Shown here: positions 15,694 to 24,531 of the stretch, one piece after another | How positions within the stretch are numbered: position 1 is the first letter of the stretch | Layout: the number at the start of each line of letters is the position of its first letter | Assembly: GCA_027485855.1 (NCBI GenBank) | Contig: JAIXQD010000001.1 | Location: 269,575-333,574, forward strand | DNA: 64,000 nucleotides | Source: Rickettsiales bacterium | GTDB taxonomy: Bacteria; Pseudomonadota; Alphaproteobacteria; G027485855 | Direction of reading: 5' to 3' | Translations under genes and position numbers: made by a program | The notes under the pieces: generated by a model | The model's input: the letters and a program-made list of their open reading frames with translations, nothing else | What the model was told of the DNA's origin: nothing | Database searches by the model: none

Positions 15694-17487
15694 TTATGGC
15701 GTAAAATATAAATCATCAATGATAAGTTGCACTTGGGTTTGCCCCTGCCAGCGATTGGGGCGCAATAAACCTGCCACATGCATGAGTTTGTTCTGATGAT
15801 TAAGCAAGGCCTGCCCCAAAGGTGTTTCTAAACTTTTAAAAGCTATGCCTGCTAAGCGCCCCTGCCCACTCGCACTGGTGAAAACCGCACGCACATGCTG
15901 CTCGCCAACAATGGCGCTGTTCACTATACGCATATCGGCTAAAGCAAAACGTGGCTCACTATTGCCCGAGCCAAAAGGCGCACATTGCTGCAATTGCTCA
16001 ACCAGCTTGATATTAGCTGCCGTAACACTGAGCACACCATCAAGATTGAGGCTTGCGGTAATGGGCTGTGCCTCAATTTGTTTGGCCAAGCGCTCATTTA
16101 AAAAAACTTTAAGTGCCGCAAACTTATCGCGCTCTACGGTAAAGCCCGCGGCCATGGCATGACCACCACCCGCTACTAATAATCCGGCTTGTCTTGCGGC
16201 AATAACTGCGGCACCCAAATCAACGCCCGCCACCGAACGGCCTGAGGCTTTGCCAATATCATCGGTAAAACTCACCACAAAAGTGGGGCGATTAAATTTT
16301 TCTTTAAGGCGAGCGGCGACAATGCCAATAACGCCCGCATGCCAGCCCTCGCCCGCGGCCATCACCAGCACATCATTGGCCGCAGGCGCAAATTGCATGG
16401 CTTGCTCTTGCACTTGTTGCTCAATGGCTTGGCGCTGCACATTATATTCGTTTAGCTTTTGCGCCCATTGCAAACTCTGCCCGTCATCATCACTGGCTAA
16501 AAGCTTAGCGCCTAAATCAGCCTCACCCACGCGGCCACCAGCATTCACTCGCGGCCCCAGCATATAGCCCAAAGCAAAAGCATCGGGTGCGTCTTTAAGT
16601 TTGCTCACATCCATCAGTGCGGCTAAGCCCTGATTATGCCGCTGCGCTAAAACTTTAAGCCCCTGTGCTACAAAAGCGCGATTAATACTGGTCAGCTTCA
16701 CCACATCGGCCACAGTGCCCAGCGCCACTAAATCGAGCAGCCGCAATAAATCAGGCTCGGGGCGGGCATTATAAAAGCCGTTTTTGCGCAAAACGCGGTT
16801 CGTGGCAATAAGCAGCAAATAAGTAACACCCACTGCCGCACAATGCCCCACCTGTTGGTAAGCATTTTGTGATTCATCGAGCCGATTAGGATTAACCAGC
16901 GCCAAGGTCGGCGGCAAGGCTGGCTCGGCAGCGTGATGGTCGATAACAATAACCGGCAAGCCTAAATCGGCGGCATGTTGGAGCGGCGCGTGGGCTGTGG
17001 TGCCACAATCGAGCATCAGCACCAGCTGCTGCCCTTCGGCGTGCAGCAGGCTGAGTGCAGCTATATTGGGGCCATAACCCTCGCGGTTGCGGTCAGGGAT
17101 ATATAAACGCGGGCTAAGGCCAAAGCCTTGCAAAAAACGCAGCAGCAAGGCGGCCGAGGTTGCGCCATCAACATCATAATCGGCAAATACCGCTATGGCC
17201 GATTTATCGGTAATAGCCTGTGCCAAAGCAGTGCTGGCTTTGTCCATATCACGCAAAATAAGCGGGTCGGGCAATTGCGCGCGCAAGCTGGGGTTGAGGT
17301 AATCATGCGCTTGCTCAAGCGTGATGCCACGGGCAGCCATGGCCCGCGCCACGGCCTCGGTTAAATCATGGCGCTGCATGAGCGCGGCACATAAGCGCTC
17401 ATCAACCGGGCGCGACTGCCACATTTTACCACTCACCGAGCGCTCAACACCCAAAAATGCTTGGTTTTGCAAAGCCAGCGCAGTCAT
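15694..17487 (-). CDS. recJ: Single-stranded-DNA exonuclease RecJ
   Basis: A 597-residue 5'-3' ssDNA exonuclease used in recombination, mismatch and base-excision repair. It has the DHH phosphoesterase motifs: DYDVDGATSA (metal ligands), LDCGTT, VIDHHAAEP and VNPNR. The DHHA1 domain contains the GGGHAMAAGF motif, and an OB-like domain follows. Length is normal. It is the last gene of the lipoprotein-hom-glpX-recJ unit, starting just after the glpX stop, an arrangement known in alphaproteobacteria. Confidence 0.95.
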   Translation of the reverse strand: MTALALQNQAFLGVERSVSGKMWQSRPVDERLCAALMQRHDLTEAVARAMAARGITLEQAHDYLNPSLRAQLPDPLILRDMDKASTALAQAITDKSAIAVFADYDVDGATSAALLLRFLQGFGLSPRLYIPDRNREGYGPNIAALSLLHAEGQQLVLMLDCGTTAHAPLQHAADLGLPVIVIDHHAAEPALPPTLALVNPNRLDESQNAYQQVGHCAAVGVTYLLLIATNRVLRKNGFYNARPEPDLLRLLDLVALGTVADVVKLTSINRAFVAQGLKVLAQRHNQGLAALMDVSKLKDAPDAFALGYMLGPRVNAGGRVGEADLGAKLLASDDDGQSLQWAQKLNEYNVQRQAIEQQVQEQAMQFAPAANDVLVMAAGEGWHAGVIGIVAARLKEKFNRPTFVVSFTDDIGKASGRSVAGVDLGAAVIAARQAGLLVAGGGHAMAAGFTVERDKFAALKVFLNERLAKQIEAQPITASLNLDGVLSVTAANIKLVEQLQQCAPFGSGNSEPRFALADMRIVNSAIVGEQHVRAVFTSASGQGRLAGIAFKSLETPLGQALLNHQNKLMHVAGLLRPNRWQGQTQVQLIIDDLYFTP

Positions 17488-17490
17488 GGC

Positions 17491-18510
17491 TTAATGTGCC
17501 TGCCAATCCGGCTTGCGGCCAAAATTATGGTGCGCCTCAATATAGCGCACAGTGCCGCTTTTTGAGCGCATAATCACCGAGTGAGTCATAGCGCCACCAG
17601 CAAAACGGCGCACACCGCGCAACATGGTGCCGGTGGTGACACCGGTTGCGGCAAACATCACATCACCTTTTGCCAGCTCTTCAAGCGCATATTTACGCGA
17701 AAAATCAGTGATGCCAATTTTTGTGGCACGGGCTTTTTCATCGTCATTTCTAAACAACAAGCGGCCTTGAAACTGACCGCCAATGCAGCGCAAAGCGGCG
17801 GCGGCTAAAACACCTTCTGGCGCGCCACCACTGCCCACATACATATCGATGCCAGCTTCAGGCTGCGCTGTGGCAATCACACCCGACACATCGCCATCAG
17901 TGATCAGCATAATCCGCGCACCTGCTTCGCGTAAATGCGCAATCAGCTCGGCATGACGCGGGCGATCGAGCACACACACCACCAAATCGGCAATATCAAC
18001 GCGCTTGGCTTTGGCCAAATTTTGTAGGTTCACTTTTGGCGAATTGTCTAAATCAACCACGCCTTCAGGCAGGCCGCCGCCTACGCCAATTTTATCCATA
18101 TACACATCAGGCGCATTAAGAAAGCCGCCCGATTCAGCCATGGCCATAACCGCCAAAGCATTGGGCCCGCCCTTAGCCGTGATGGTGGTGCCCTCAAGCG
18201 GGTCAAGGGCAATATCCAACACCGGCCCGCCTGAGCCAACCTTCTCACCGATATAAAGCATGGGGGCTTCGTCGCGCTCGCCCTCGCCAATAACCACCGT
18301 GCCACTAATAGCCAGCACATTGAGTGCACGGCGCATGGCATCGACGGCGGCTTGGTCGGCGGCTTTCTCATCGCCTCTGCCCATTTGCAGCGATGCCGAT
18401 AAGGCTGCGGCCTCGGTCACGCGCACAGCCTCAAGCACAAGGTTGCGGTCCATGCTGCGCGGTAATTTTACAATATTACTCTGATTATTGGGGATAGTCG
18501 GCGTCGTCAT
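17491..18510 (-). CDS. glpX: Fructose-1,6-bisphosphatase class II (GlpX)
   Basis: GlpX hydrolyses fructose-1,6-bisphosphate for gluconeogenesis. Diagnostic segments are VIGEGERDEAPMLYIGE, the LDPLEGTT metal/phosphate site, LITDGDVSG and GSGGAPEGVL. The frame is open to 18540, but the MTTPTI start at 18510 is preferred: an AAGGG element precedes it and it avoids overlap with the hom stop. Residual length is 339, in the usual range. Confidence 0.95.
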   Translation of the reverse strand: MTTPTIPNNQSNIVKLPRSMDRNLVLEAVRVTEAAALSASLQMGRGDEKAADQAAVDAMRRALNVLAISGTVVIGEGERDEAPMLYIGEKVGSGGPVLDIALDPLEGTTITAKGGPNALAVMAMAESGGFLNAPDVYMDKIGVGGGLPEGVVDLDNSPKVNLQNLAKAKRVDIADLVVCVLDRPRHAELIAHLREAGARIMLITDGDVSGVIATAQPEAGIDMYVGSGGAPEGVLAAAALRCIGGQFQGRLLFRNDDEKARATKIGITDFSRKYALEELAKGDVMFAATGVTTGTMLRGVRRFAGGAMTHSVIMRSKSGTVRYIEAHHNFGRKPDWQAH

Positions 18511-18521
18511 GCTTGGGCCCT

Positions 18522-19772
18522 TTAGCAGATAAGTGGACAAAATACCGGATCAGCCGCAAGGCACGATAAAGCCCGCAACTGCTGTAAAGCACTATAAAAT
18601 GCCGCTTTGGGTGCCGCATGGGTTATCAGCACCACGGGCACAACCTGCCCCACAGCGGCGCTATCTTGATGCAAGCTTGAAAGCGAAATACCGGCATCGC
18701 GCAAAATTGTGGCTATGGCGGCAATGACGCCGGCTTCATCGCGCACGGCTAACCGAATATACGCCGCTTGCTGTTGCTGTGCGGGCGGTAACAGCGGCAT
18801 AGTTTTTAGGGTGGCCGCCGGGCGCAAAAATGGCAGCACCAAACGGCCGGCGCGTTCGTCGTGTAAATCAGCCAAAACGGATGATGCGGTTGCCGCACCA
18901 CCCGCACCTGGCCCCGATAAGCACAAATGACCAACGGGTGCTGCGCTTATCAGCACGCCATTGAGCACGCCATCAATGGCAGCCAGCGGGTGCGAGTGCG
19001 GCACCAAACAGGCCCCAACCGAAAGCTGCAATTGCTCGTTATGTAAGGCCGCATCGGCCACCAGTTTAATTTTATAGCCAAGTTTTTCGGCCATGGCGGT
19101 ATCGAACGGCGTAATGCTGCGTATGCCCGATACTTCGGTCACAACATTAGCGCAGCCAAAAGCCAGCATGGCCAAAATTTGCAGTTTTTGGGCAGCATCA
19201 TGGCCATCAATATCAAAGCTGGGCTCGGCTTCGGCATAGCCGAGTTTTTGCGCATCGGCCAAGACAGCGGCAAAATCGGCGCGCTCAGTCGTAATGCGGG
19301 TGAGCATATAGTTGCAGGTGCCATTCAGCAGCCCTTGCACGCGTGTTAAACGATTTGCCGCCAACGATTCGCGCATGGTTTTAATAATCGGAATACCGCC
19401 CGCCACAGCCGCCTCAAAACGCAGCGACACATTTTGCTGCTCAGCCAACGCGGCTAATCGTCCGCCATGTTTGGCCAGCATGGCTTTGTTGGCCGTAATG
19501 ACGGGCTTGCCATTTTGCAAGGCTTGCTCAACCAAGCCAAGTGCCGCGCCATCGGCGCCACCCATCAGCTCAACCACAACATCAACATCAGGGTGCGTGG
19601 CTAAAGCCGTGGCATCAGCCACAAACGGCACCGACAAATGTGCGCGCGGCTGGCGGGCCGAATAAGCCGCAAGGCTTAAGCCCGATAACGCGCCATAAAG
19701 ATTTATTTCCTCGGCGAGCACCGCGCCAACATGCCCCATGCCTGCAAGACCAATGCGCAACTGCTTTGTCAT
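18522..19772 (-). CDS. hom: Homoserine dehydrogenase
   Basis: A 416-residue enzyme that reduces aspartate-semialdehyde to homoserine, the branch point to threonine and methionine. The Rossmann motif GLAGMGHVG is at residues 8-16. NGTCNYMLT and the AEPSFDIDGHDAAQK segment form the catalytic site, with the conserved Lys near its end. The C-terminal 80 residues form an ACT domain (YIRLAVRDEAGVIAAI), suggesting feedback regulation by an amino acid. The start overlaps the stop of the upstream lipoprotein gene. Confidence 0.95.
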   Translation of the reverse strand: MTKQLRIGLAGMGHVGAVLAEEINLYGALSGLSLAAYSARQPRAHLSVPFVADATALATHPDVDVVVELMGGADGAALGLVEQALQNGKPVITANKAMLAKHGGRLAALAEQQNVSLRFEAAVAGGIPIIKTMRESLAANRLTRVQGLLNGTCNYMLTRITTERADFAAVLADAQKLGYAEAEPSFDIDGHDAAQKLQILAMLAFGCANVVTEVSGIRSITPFDTAMAEKLGYKIKLVADAALHNEQLQLSVGACLVPHSHPLAAIDGVLNGVLISAAPVGHLCLSGPGAGGAATASSVLADLHDERAGRLVLPFLRPAATLKTMPLLPPAQQQQAAYIRLAVRDEAGVIAAIATILRDAGISLSSLHQDSAAVGQVVPVVLITHAAPKAAFYSALQQLRALSCLAADPVFCPLIC

Positions 19773-20110
19773 TTGACCTCAAAATCTACGGATGGTGGAG
19801 CGGCGGGCGGCGCATCGGGTAATTGCAGCGCGTCATTCTGCTGTTTGATGCGCTCGATTTGTGTTTGCCCTTCGGCCCGCAAGGCTGTCAGCGCCTGAAT
19901 TTGTGCTTGGCGCTCGGCTGGCGTTTGGCGCAGCTGCGGCCTTTCTGGCACATCGGCCAGATTTGGCCAAACAGCGCCCGCTTTAGTTTTGCTGGCATTT
20001 ATGGCTGGCGTATCGCTCAGCCAATCTTGCGGCAATTGCTCAGCCGTGCAGCCTGCCAGCAAAGGCAGCGCTACAAGAATCAGCGAGAATTTTTTAAGTG
20101 CTTGTTGCAT
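19769..20110 (-). CDS. Small lipoprotein of unknown function
   Basis: The 113-residue product starts at MQQALKKF, giving a signal peptide with lipobox LLAGC. The frame is open much further upstream, but that part would lie on the opposite strand of phaC and lacks family features. The mature part contains WPNLADVPERP and a following Gln/Arg-rich helical segment. Small lipoproteins with a PNLADVPxRP motif are, to my recollection, common uncharacterised proteins of alphaproteobacteria. It ends overlapping the hom ATG and starts the hom operon, divergent from phaC. Confidence 0.8.
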   Translation of the reverse strand: MQQALKKFSLILVALPLLAGCTAEQLPQDWLSDTPAINASKTKAGAVWPNLADVPERPQLRQTPAERQAQIQALTALRAEGQTQIERIKQQNDALQLPDAPPAAPPSVDFEVK

Positions 20111-20139
20111 TTCTTGGCATAATAAGGCACATCCGCATA

Positions 20140-21942
20140 ATGAGCAAAGCACCAGACGCCGAAACACCCAAAGAAAACGACAGCGCAACAAACGCGCTGC
20201 TTCAACAAGCCGAGGGCTGGCTGCAATTATGGCAGCAAGCGCAGGGCCTGATGCTTGAGGCTGCCGAAAAACAGCTAAAAGAGCCGGATTTAGCCATGAC
20301 CACGCCGCAAAGCATCTGGCAAACCTATTGGGAGTGGGCGCAGCAATGGCTGCAAAAGCCCGATGCATTATGGCAAGAGCAGTGGCAATTCTGGCAAGAT
20401 TATTTGCGTCTATGGCAACGCGCGGCCGAAAAAATGCAAGGGCAAGAGCCCACCGTGCCAGCGCCCCATTTGCCGCCCGCCGACAAGCGCTTTAGCAACC
20501 CCGCTTTTGAGCAAGATGCCACTTTTGAATTTATCAAACAAAGCTATTTGCTGGCCGCCGATTGGCTGAACCGCCTGAGCCATAAGGGTGATGGGCTTGA
20601 TGAAGCAACCCAGCGCCGCATGCAATTTTATACCCGCCAATTTATTGATGCACTCAGCCCCACCAATTTTGTGCTGACCAACCCTGAAGTGCTGCAAACG
20701 ACTTTAGCCACGGGTGGCGAAAATCTGCGGCGTGGCTTTAGCAATTTGTTGCAGGATATCGCCCGTGGTAAGGGCGAATTACGCATCGCCATGACCGATG
20801 AAAAAGCCTTCACCCTCGGGCAAAATGTGGCCATAACGCCAGGTGCGGTTGTTTATCAAAACGAGCTCATGCAGCTTATTCAATATACACCCACCACTGC
20901 CACCACTGCCGAAAAACCGCTACTGATTATCCCGCCATGGATTAATAAATATTATATTTTGGATTTGCAGCCAAAAAACTCTTTTATCAAATATGCTGTC
21001 GATCAAGGGCAAACCGTGTTTGTAGTGTCATGGGTCAACCCTGATGCCTCACTGCGCGATAAAAACTTTGCCGATTATTTGCAACATGGCATTTTAGATG
21101 CGCTGGCGGCCATAAAAAAACAAACGGGCGCGCCGCAAGTTAATGCCATTGGTTATTGCCTTGGCGGCACTTTGCTGGCCAGCGCTTTGGCTTATTTAGC
21201 CGCCAAAAAACAAACCCCAATAGCCAGCGCCACATTTTTTACCACTTTGGTGAATTTTGCACAGCCCGGTGAGCTGGGCGTATTTATAGATGACGAACAT
21301 TTACAAGCCATGGAAGCACGCATGGCACAGCAAGGCTATCTTGATGGTCAGGCCATGGCCACCACATTTAATTTATTGCGCGCTAATGATTTAATCTGGT
21401 CGTTTGTGGTCAATAATTATTTGTTGGGGCAATCGCCCTTCCCGTTTGATTTGCTTTATTGGAATAATGACACCACGCGCATGCCTGCGGCCATGCATAG
21501 TTTTTATTTGCGGCAAATGTATCAGCACAACAAGCTCTGCCAAAAAAACGGCATTAATTTGCTGGGTCAGGATATTGATTTATCGCTGATAAAAACGCCC
21601 TGCTATATTTTAGCCTGCAAAGATGACCACATCGCCCCATGGCGCAGTGTCTATGCCGCAACGCAGCTTTACCAAGGCCCGTGCGAATTTGTGCTATCTG
21701 GCTCGGGGCATATTGCTGGCGTAATTAACCCCGCCAACAGTATAAAATATGGCTACCAAACTAACCACGCCACGCCCGCCACGGCCGATGAGTGGCTGCA
21801 AAGCGCGCAAACACATCAAGGCTCGTGGTGGCCCCATTGGCTGAATTGGCTAAAAGCCCATCATGGCGCTGAAGTACCAGCACGCAATATTAGCAATGCC
21901 CTAGAGCCCGCCCCTGGCAGCTATGTTAAAGTAAAAGCATAA
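20140..21942 (+). CDS. phaC: Class I poly-3-hydroxyalkanoate synthase PhaC
   Basis: A 600-residue PHA polymerase that joins 3-hydroxyacyl-CoA units into storage granules. The lipase-like box GYCLGG has the nucleophile Cys340, and the other catalytic residues are Asp496 (CKDDHIAPW) and His524 (GSGHIAGVINPA). The N-terminal region shows the family PPWINKYYILDLQP block. The start is set at MSKAPD (20140), with AAGG upstream; an ATG at 20098 would overlap the divergent lipoprotein gene start. phaA, phaB and phasin genes are not in the window. Its last 60 nt are duplicated 680 nt downstream. Confidence 0.95.
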   Translation: MSKAPDAETPKENDSATNALLQQAEGWLQLWQQAQGLMLEAAEKQLKEPDLAMTTPQSIWQTYWEWAQQWLQKPDALWQEQWQFWQDYLRLWQRAAEKMQGQEPTVPAPHLPPADKRFSNPAFEQDATFEFIKQSYLLAADWLNRLSHKGDGLDEATQRRMQFYTRQFIDALSPTNFVLTNPEVLQTTLATGGENLRRGFSNLLQDIARGKGELRIAMTDEKAFTLGQNVAITPGAVVYQNELMQLIQYTPTTATTAEKPLLIIPPWINKYYILDLQPKNSFIKYAVDQGQTVFVVSWVNPDASLRDKNFADYLQHGILDALAAIKKQTGAPQVNAIGYCLGGTLLASALAYLAAKKQTPIASATFFTTLVNFAQPGELGVFIDDEHLQAMEARMAQQGYLDGQAMATTFNLLRANDLIWSFVVNNYLLGQSPFPFDLLYWNNDTTRMPAAMHSFYLRQMYQHNKLCQKNGINLLGQDIDLSLIKTPCYILACKDDHIAPWRSVYAATQLYQGPCEFVLSGSGHIAGVINPANSIKYGYQTNHATPATADEWLQSAQTHQGSWWPHWLNWLKAHHGAEVPARNISNALEPAPGSYVKVKA

Positions 21943-21957
21943 AGCCGAATTAGTTTC
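21884..21957 (+). repeat. phaC 3'-end segment, source copy of a 74-nt duplication
   Basis: The final codons of phaC, its stop and 15 nt beyond recur at 22566-22639 with four mismatches in 74 positions (70/74). The downstream leader continuing from 21958 is in turn similar to 23335-23370. Confidence 0.9.
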
Positions 21958-22027
21958 AGGGCTTTATGATAATCTCATGATAAGCGTGCCTATAGGTAAA
22001 ACGCCTTGTTTTGAGAAGGTAGATATT

Positions 22028-22501
22028 ATGGCTATAAATATGAGCAGCTTTAAGCAAATTTCCGCTGAAAAGAGAAAGCAAGCAAGCGAATGGCAAGCTG
22101 TGGCTGGAGAAATAAATAACTTCATAACAAAAATAAGTTCAATTTTTGATATACCAAATAACGATAATAGAAATATCTATTGCAGTGCCGTTAAAACGAC
22201 AAGCAGCCATGACTTAGACCAACAGCAATTAATGTCTATAAAATTTGAAGGAAGAAGCAGTTATTATAACTGCCGTACCAACGGTTTTGTTATTAAAACC
22301 CAAGAGGATTTTGAAAAATTTTGCTACTACTACGCCCTTGATCTTGATGATTTTTGTTACTCACGAGAACGAATCGATGCCATAGACAAAATTTGGCCAG
22401 AATTAACGCAAATCAAAATGCCGCAAAACCCAAATAAGCTCACACCAGAAATACCCATATTAGGCCGGCCGAAAATTGGTGGCAAAATGCCGACACCATA
22501 A
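22028..22501 (+). CDS. Unknown family A, member 1 (LGRPK..GGKMP tail)
   Basis: A 157-residue protein of no family I recognise. The start at MAINMSSFK is fixed by alignment with the paralogue at 23396 (MASNFSSFK) and by AAGG upstream. The N-terminal 40 residues form an amphipathic helix (KQISAEKRKQASEWQAV). A middle part holds DQQQLMSIKFEG, then a helical DFEKFCYYYALDL segment and IWPELTQIKMP. The end is TPEIPILGRPKIGGKMP, a Pro/Gly/basic tail shared with its neighbours. There is no signal peptide or membrane segment. Two sampled 60-nt stretches have 37% and 28% G+C by hand count, against 52% in a phaC stretch, suggesting foreign origin or relaxed selection. Confidence 0.75.
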   Translation: MAINMSSFKQISAEKRKQASEWQAVAGEINNFITKISSIFDIPNNDNRNIYCSAVKTTSSHDLDQQQLMSIKFEGRSSYYNCRTNGFVIKTQEDFEKFCYYYALDLDDFCYSRERIDAIDKIWPELTQIKMPQNPNKLTPEIPILGRPKIGGKMPTP

Positions 22502-22565
22502 ACAGCTGATGGGCCATAAATTGAAAGCTGAAATTGCATTTATAGCCAAGCACGAATAGCTGCAG

Positions 22566-22639
22566 GCAATATTACCAATCCCCTAGAGCCCGCCCCCAGC
22601 AGCTATGTTAAAGTAAAAGCATAAAGCCGAATTAGTTTC
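22566..22639 (+). repeat. Duplicated phaC 3' end (second copy)
   Basis: This copy carries the end of the phaC reading frame with its TAA but no gene body. It matches 21884-21957 at 70 of 74 positions. It is immediately followed by the leader of the second family member, so gene duplication here dragged a piece of phaC along. Confidence 0.9.
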
Positions 22640-22673
22640 TTAGAATTATGTTATTCTGACGCGGGAGAATAAC

Positions 22674-23291
22674 ATGACAACAACCGATGCAACAACCGCA
22701 CCCAACATTGAGCAAATTTTCGAAGTGCTGCATGAGCAAAGCATAGCCAAACGCGCCACTATGCATAACATTGCGGACGCTCTGCTGCCTATCCTAAAAA
22801 TATGTGAGGCCAACACAGTCAGAAAAAATATTAAGCGCGAAGGTGACGCTAATAAGGCATTTTTAAGCAGCACTTATAACCAGTACGATCATTATGGCGA
22901 TCTTGTAAATAGAACAGATACGTTCATGTTTATGTCTACCACAAAAAACAAACCCAGCAAAAACGATGGGGAAAACGAAAATTTCTTTAACACCACATTA
23001 CAAATTGGCAAAACAATTATAGCAGAAAATATGCGCGAAAATTACCCGCTTAACAGCAAATCTGACTTTCATATTTTCTGCCGCGATCTGGCTCATGCGG
23101 TTTATATGCTCAATTTAAACGATGAGGCGCAAATACAGATTAAATCCATGCTTGTTGATTTAACAAAAATTGACATACCTGATTTTGCACAAGCCCCGCT
23201 GGCAAACAATCCACCCCCTATTATTTTAGGGCGGCCACGGCTTATGCCACGAATGCCTGACGACAAAAGCGTTCTTCCGAACAATGGCTAA
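22674..23291 (+). CDS. Unknown family A, member 2 (divergent)
   Basis: A 205-residue protein with a GGGAGA ribosome site. It is only distantly similar to its neighbours, but the same order of elements is visible: an N-terminal helix (IEQIFEVLHEQSIAKRATM), a charged middle part, DFHIFCRDLAHAVYML, LVDLTKIDIPDF and the tail PPIILGRPRLMPRMP. A Lys/Asn-rich stretch (about residues 85-105) looks like a flexible insert. No signal peptide, catalytic motif or membrane segment is seen. The low G+C matches the other members. Confidence 0.7.
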   Translation: MTTTDATTAPNIEQIFEVLHEQSIAKRATMHNIADALLPILKICEANTVRKNIKREGDANKAFLSSTYNQYDHYGDLVNRTDTFMFMSTTKNKPSKNDGENENFFNTTLQIGKTIIAENMRENYPLNSKSDFHIFCRDLAHAVYMLNLNDEAQIQIKSMLVDLTKIDIPDFAQAPLANNPPPIILGRPRLMPRMPDDKSVLPNNG

Positions 23292-23314
23292 AATGCCGAT
23301 ATACAAAGACAAAA

Positions 23315-23370
23315 CTAAAAACCCGAATTACTTTCAGGGCCTTATGATATCCTGATGATAGGTGCTTTAG
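23315..23370 (+). repeat. Copy of the family A leader sequence
   Basis: The stretch before member 3 resembles the stretch before member 1 (about 21937-21995): both share CCGAATTA-TTTCAGGGC-TTATGATA blocks and an ATGATA direct repeat. The upstream control region therefore travelled with the gene when it was duplicated. Whether it holds the promoter is not known. Confidence 0.6.
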
Positions 23371-23395
23371 ATAAGCGCTTTTTAGGGGACATTTT

Positions 23396-23887
23396 ATGGC
23401 TAGTAATTTCAGCAGCTTTAAAGAAATTGCCGACGAAGTGACAAAGCAAAGAAGCGCATGGCAAGCTGTGGTGGAAGAGATTAATGCCGTCTTAGATAAA
23501 ATAAAATCTGCTGCAAACATAAGGAGAGGTGATTCCACTGATTTGCGTTGCAGCTACCCTTTGTGCGGAAACGCCAGCGACATAGACCAGCAGCAATATT
23601 TATTTATCCGTTTTGATGCTGAACGAATAGATAGGAACAAACTCACTGCCAATTTTGAAGTCAGAGATCAAAAAGATTTTGAAAGATTTTGCCACTACTA
23701 CGCTGTTGATATTTGTAACTATAGGCTTTCAGATGAAGCAATGGCCGACATAGAAAAAATCTGGCCGGAATTAACAAAAATAAAAATACCGGAAAACCCA
23801 GCCGCGCTCACGCCCGAGATACCCGTATTAGGCCGGCCAAAATTGGGCGGCAGAATGCCGGCCCCCTTAACACCAGATGGGCCATAA
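23396..23887 (+). CDS. Unknown family A, member 3 (LGRPK..GGRMP tail)
   Basis: A 163-residue close paralogue of the gene at 22028. The two align over their full length without large gaps: SSFKEIADEVTKQRSAWQAV, DIDQQQYLFIRFD, DFERFCHYYAVDI, IWPELTKIKIPENP and TPEIPVLGRPKLGGRMP all have direct counterparts. Conservation is highest in the last 40 residues, so that tail is likely the functional or binding part. Its last bases overlap the possible start of member 4, suggesting the two are translated together. Confidence 0.75.
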   Translation: MASNFSSFKEIADEVTKQRSAWQAVVEEINAVLDKIKSAANIRRGDSTDLRCSYPLCGNASDIDQQQYLFIRFDAERIDRNKLTANFEVRDQKDFERFCHYYAVDICNYRLSDEAMADIEKIWPELTKIKIPENPAALTPEIPVLGRPKLGGRMPAPLTPDGP

Positions 23888-24461
23888 GATGCTACACACC
23901 AAAGCACAAACCCCAAAAGAAGTTTACCAAGAACTAAGAACACTGCGCAGTGCATGGGAAGCGACTTTGAAAGATGCGGCCAATCATTTAGAGACTTTTC
24001 TAAAATGTTGCCTGCCCCTTAATAATGAGAAAGAGAAAGTTAAAGTTGAACTTAAAAAATTTAATCTTGAGCGCGCAACGATACGCGTTTTAACAGACGA
24101 TGATAAAGAAAAAATTGAAATAGCACTTTCGCTAGAAATGATAGCGCGCGTACCATCGCAAACAAAAGAGGACGAAGGTCTGTTTGCCCTAAAATTTACA
24201 AAAAAAGAAGGTAATTATTTCTTTTTAGATATGTTGGCGGACGAATATATCATTAACAACAATGATGACTGGCAAATTTTATTGGATGATCTTATCCAAG
24301 CCCGCTGCTTGCTAAACCAAAAGGCAGAGCAAAATAATACGCTTGATCAAGTATGGGATAGTTTAAAGCAGCTCGATTTTCCACAAGTAGCGCAAAGCAA
24401 ACCAAACCCATTAAGGCCCGCCATTAGCCTCAGGCTTGATACGGCAAAACCACAGGCTTAG
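23877..24461 (+). CDS. Unknown family A, member 4 (distant, no LGRP tail)
   Basis: A protein of 190-194 residues, starting at 23877 or, less overlapping, at the ATG of 23889. It keeps the N-terminal helix (YQELRTLRSAWEATLKDA), the acidic DDWQILLDDLIQARCLL segment and a final LKQLDFPQVAQ that parallels the IKIPENP region. Its tail (NPLRPAISLRLDT) lacks the LGRP motif. It is strongly charged with many Lys and Glu residues. Function is unknown. Its TAG stop is the first unit of a six-copy tandem repeat. Confidence 0.7.
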   Translation: MGHKMLHTKAQTPKEVYQELRTLRSAWEATLKDAANHLETFLKCCLPLNNEKEKVKVELKKFNLERATIRVLTDDDKEKIEIALSLEMIARVPSQTKEDEGLFALKFTKKEGNYFFLDMLADEYIINNNDDWQILLDDLIQARCLLNQKAEQNNTLDQVWDSLKQLDFPQVAQSKPNPLRPAISLRLDTAKPQA

Positions 24462-24531
24462 TTTTATCGCTTAGTTTTTTGGCTTAGTTTTATCGCTTAG
24501 TTTTTCTGGCCTAGTTTTTGGCTAAGTTTTG
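24455..24531. repeat. Six-unit 12-14-nt tandem repeat spanning two stop codons
   Basis: Six units of the form GGCTTAGTTTT follow one another from 24455 to 24531. Units 1-2 and 3-4 form a near-identical 26-nt pair. Unit 1 includes the TAG stop of the plus-strand gene; on the other strand units 5-6 encode the last codons and the stop of the carbonic-anhydrase-like gene. The whole space between two convergent genes is thus repeat. Confidence 0.88.

Noticed and set aside
20111..20368. N-terminal extension of the small lipoprotein upstream of hom
   Set aside because: It would lie antisense to phaC and remove the signal peptide from the N-terminus; the MQQALKKF start gives a proper lipoprotein.
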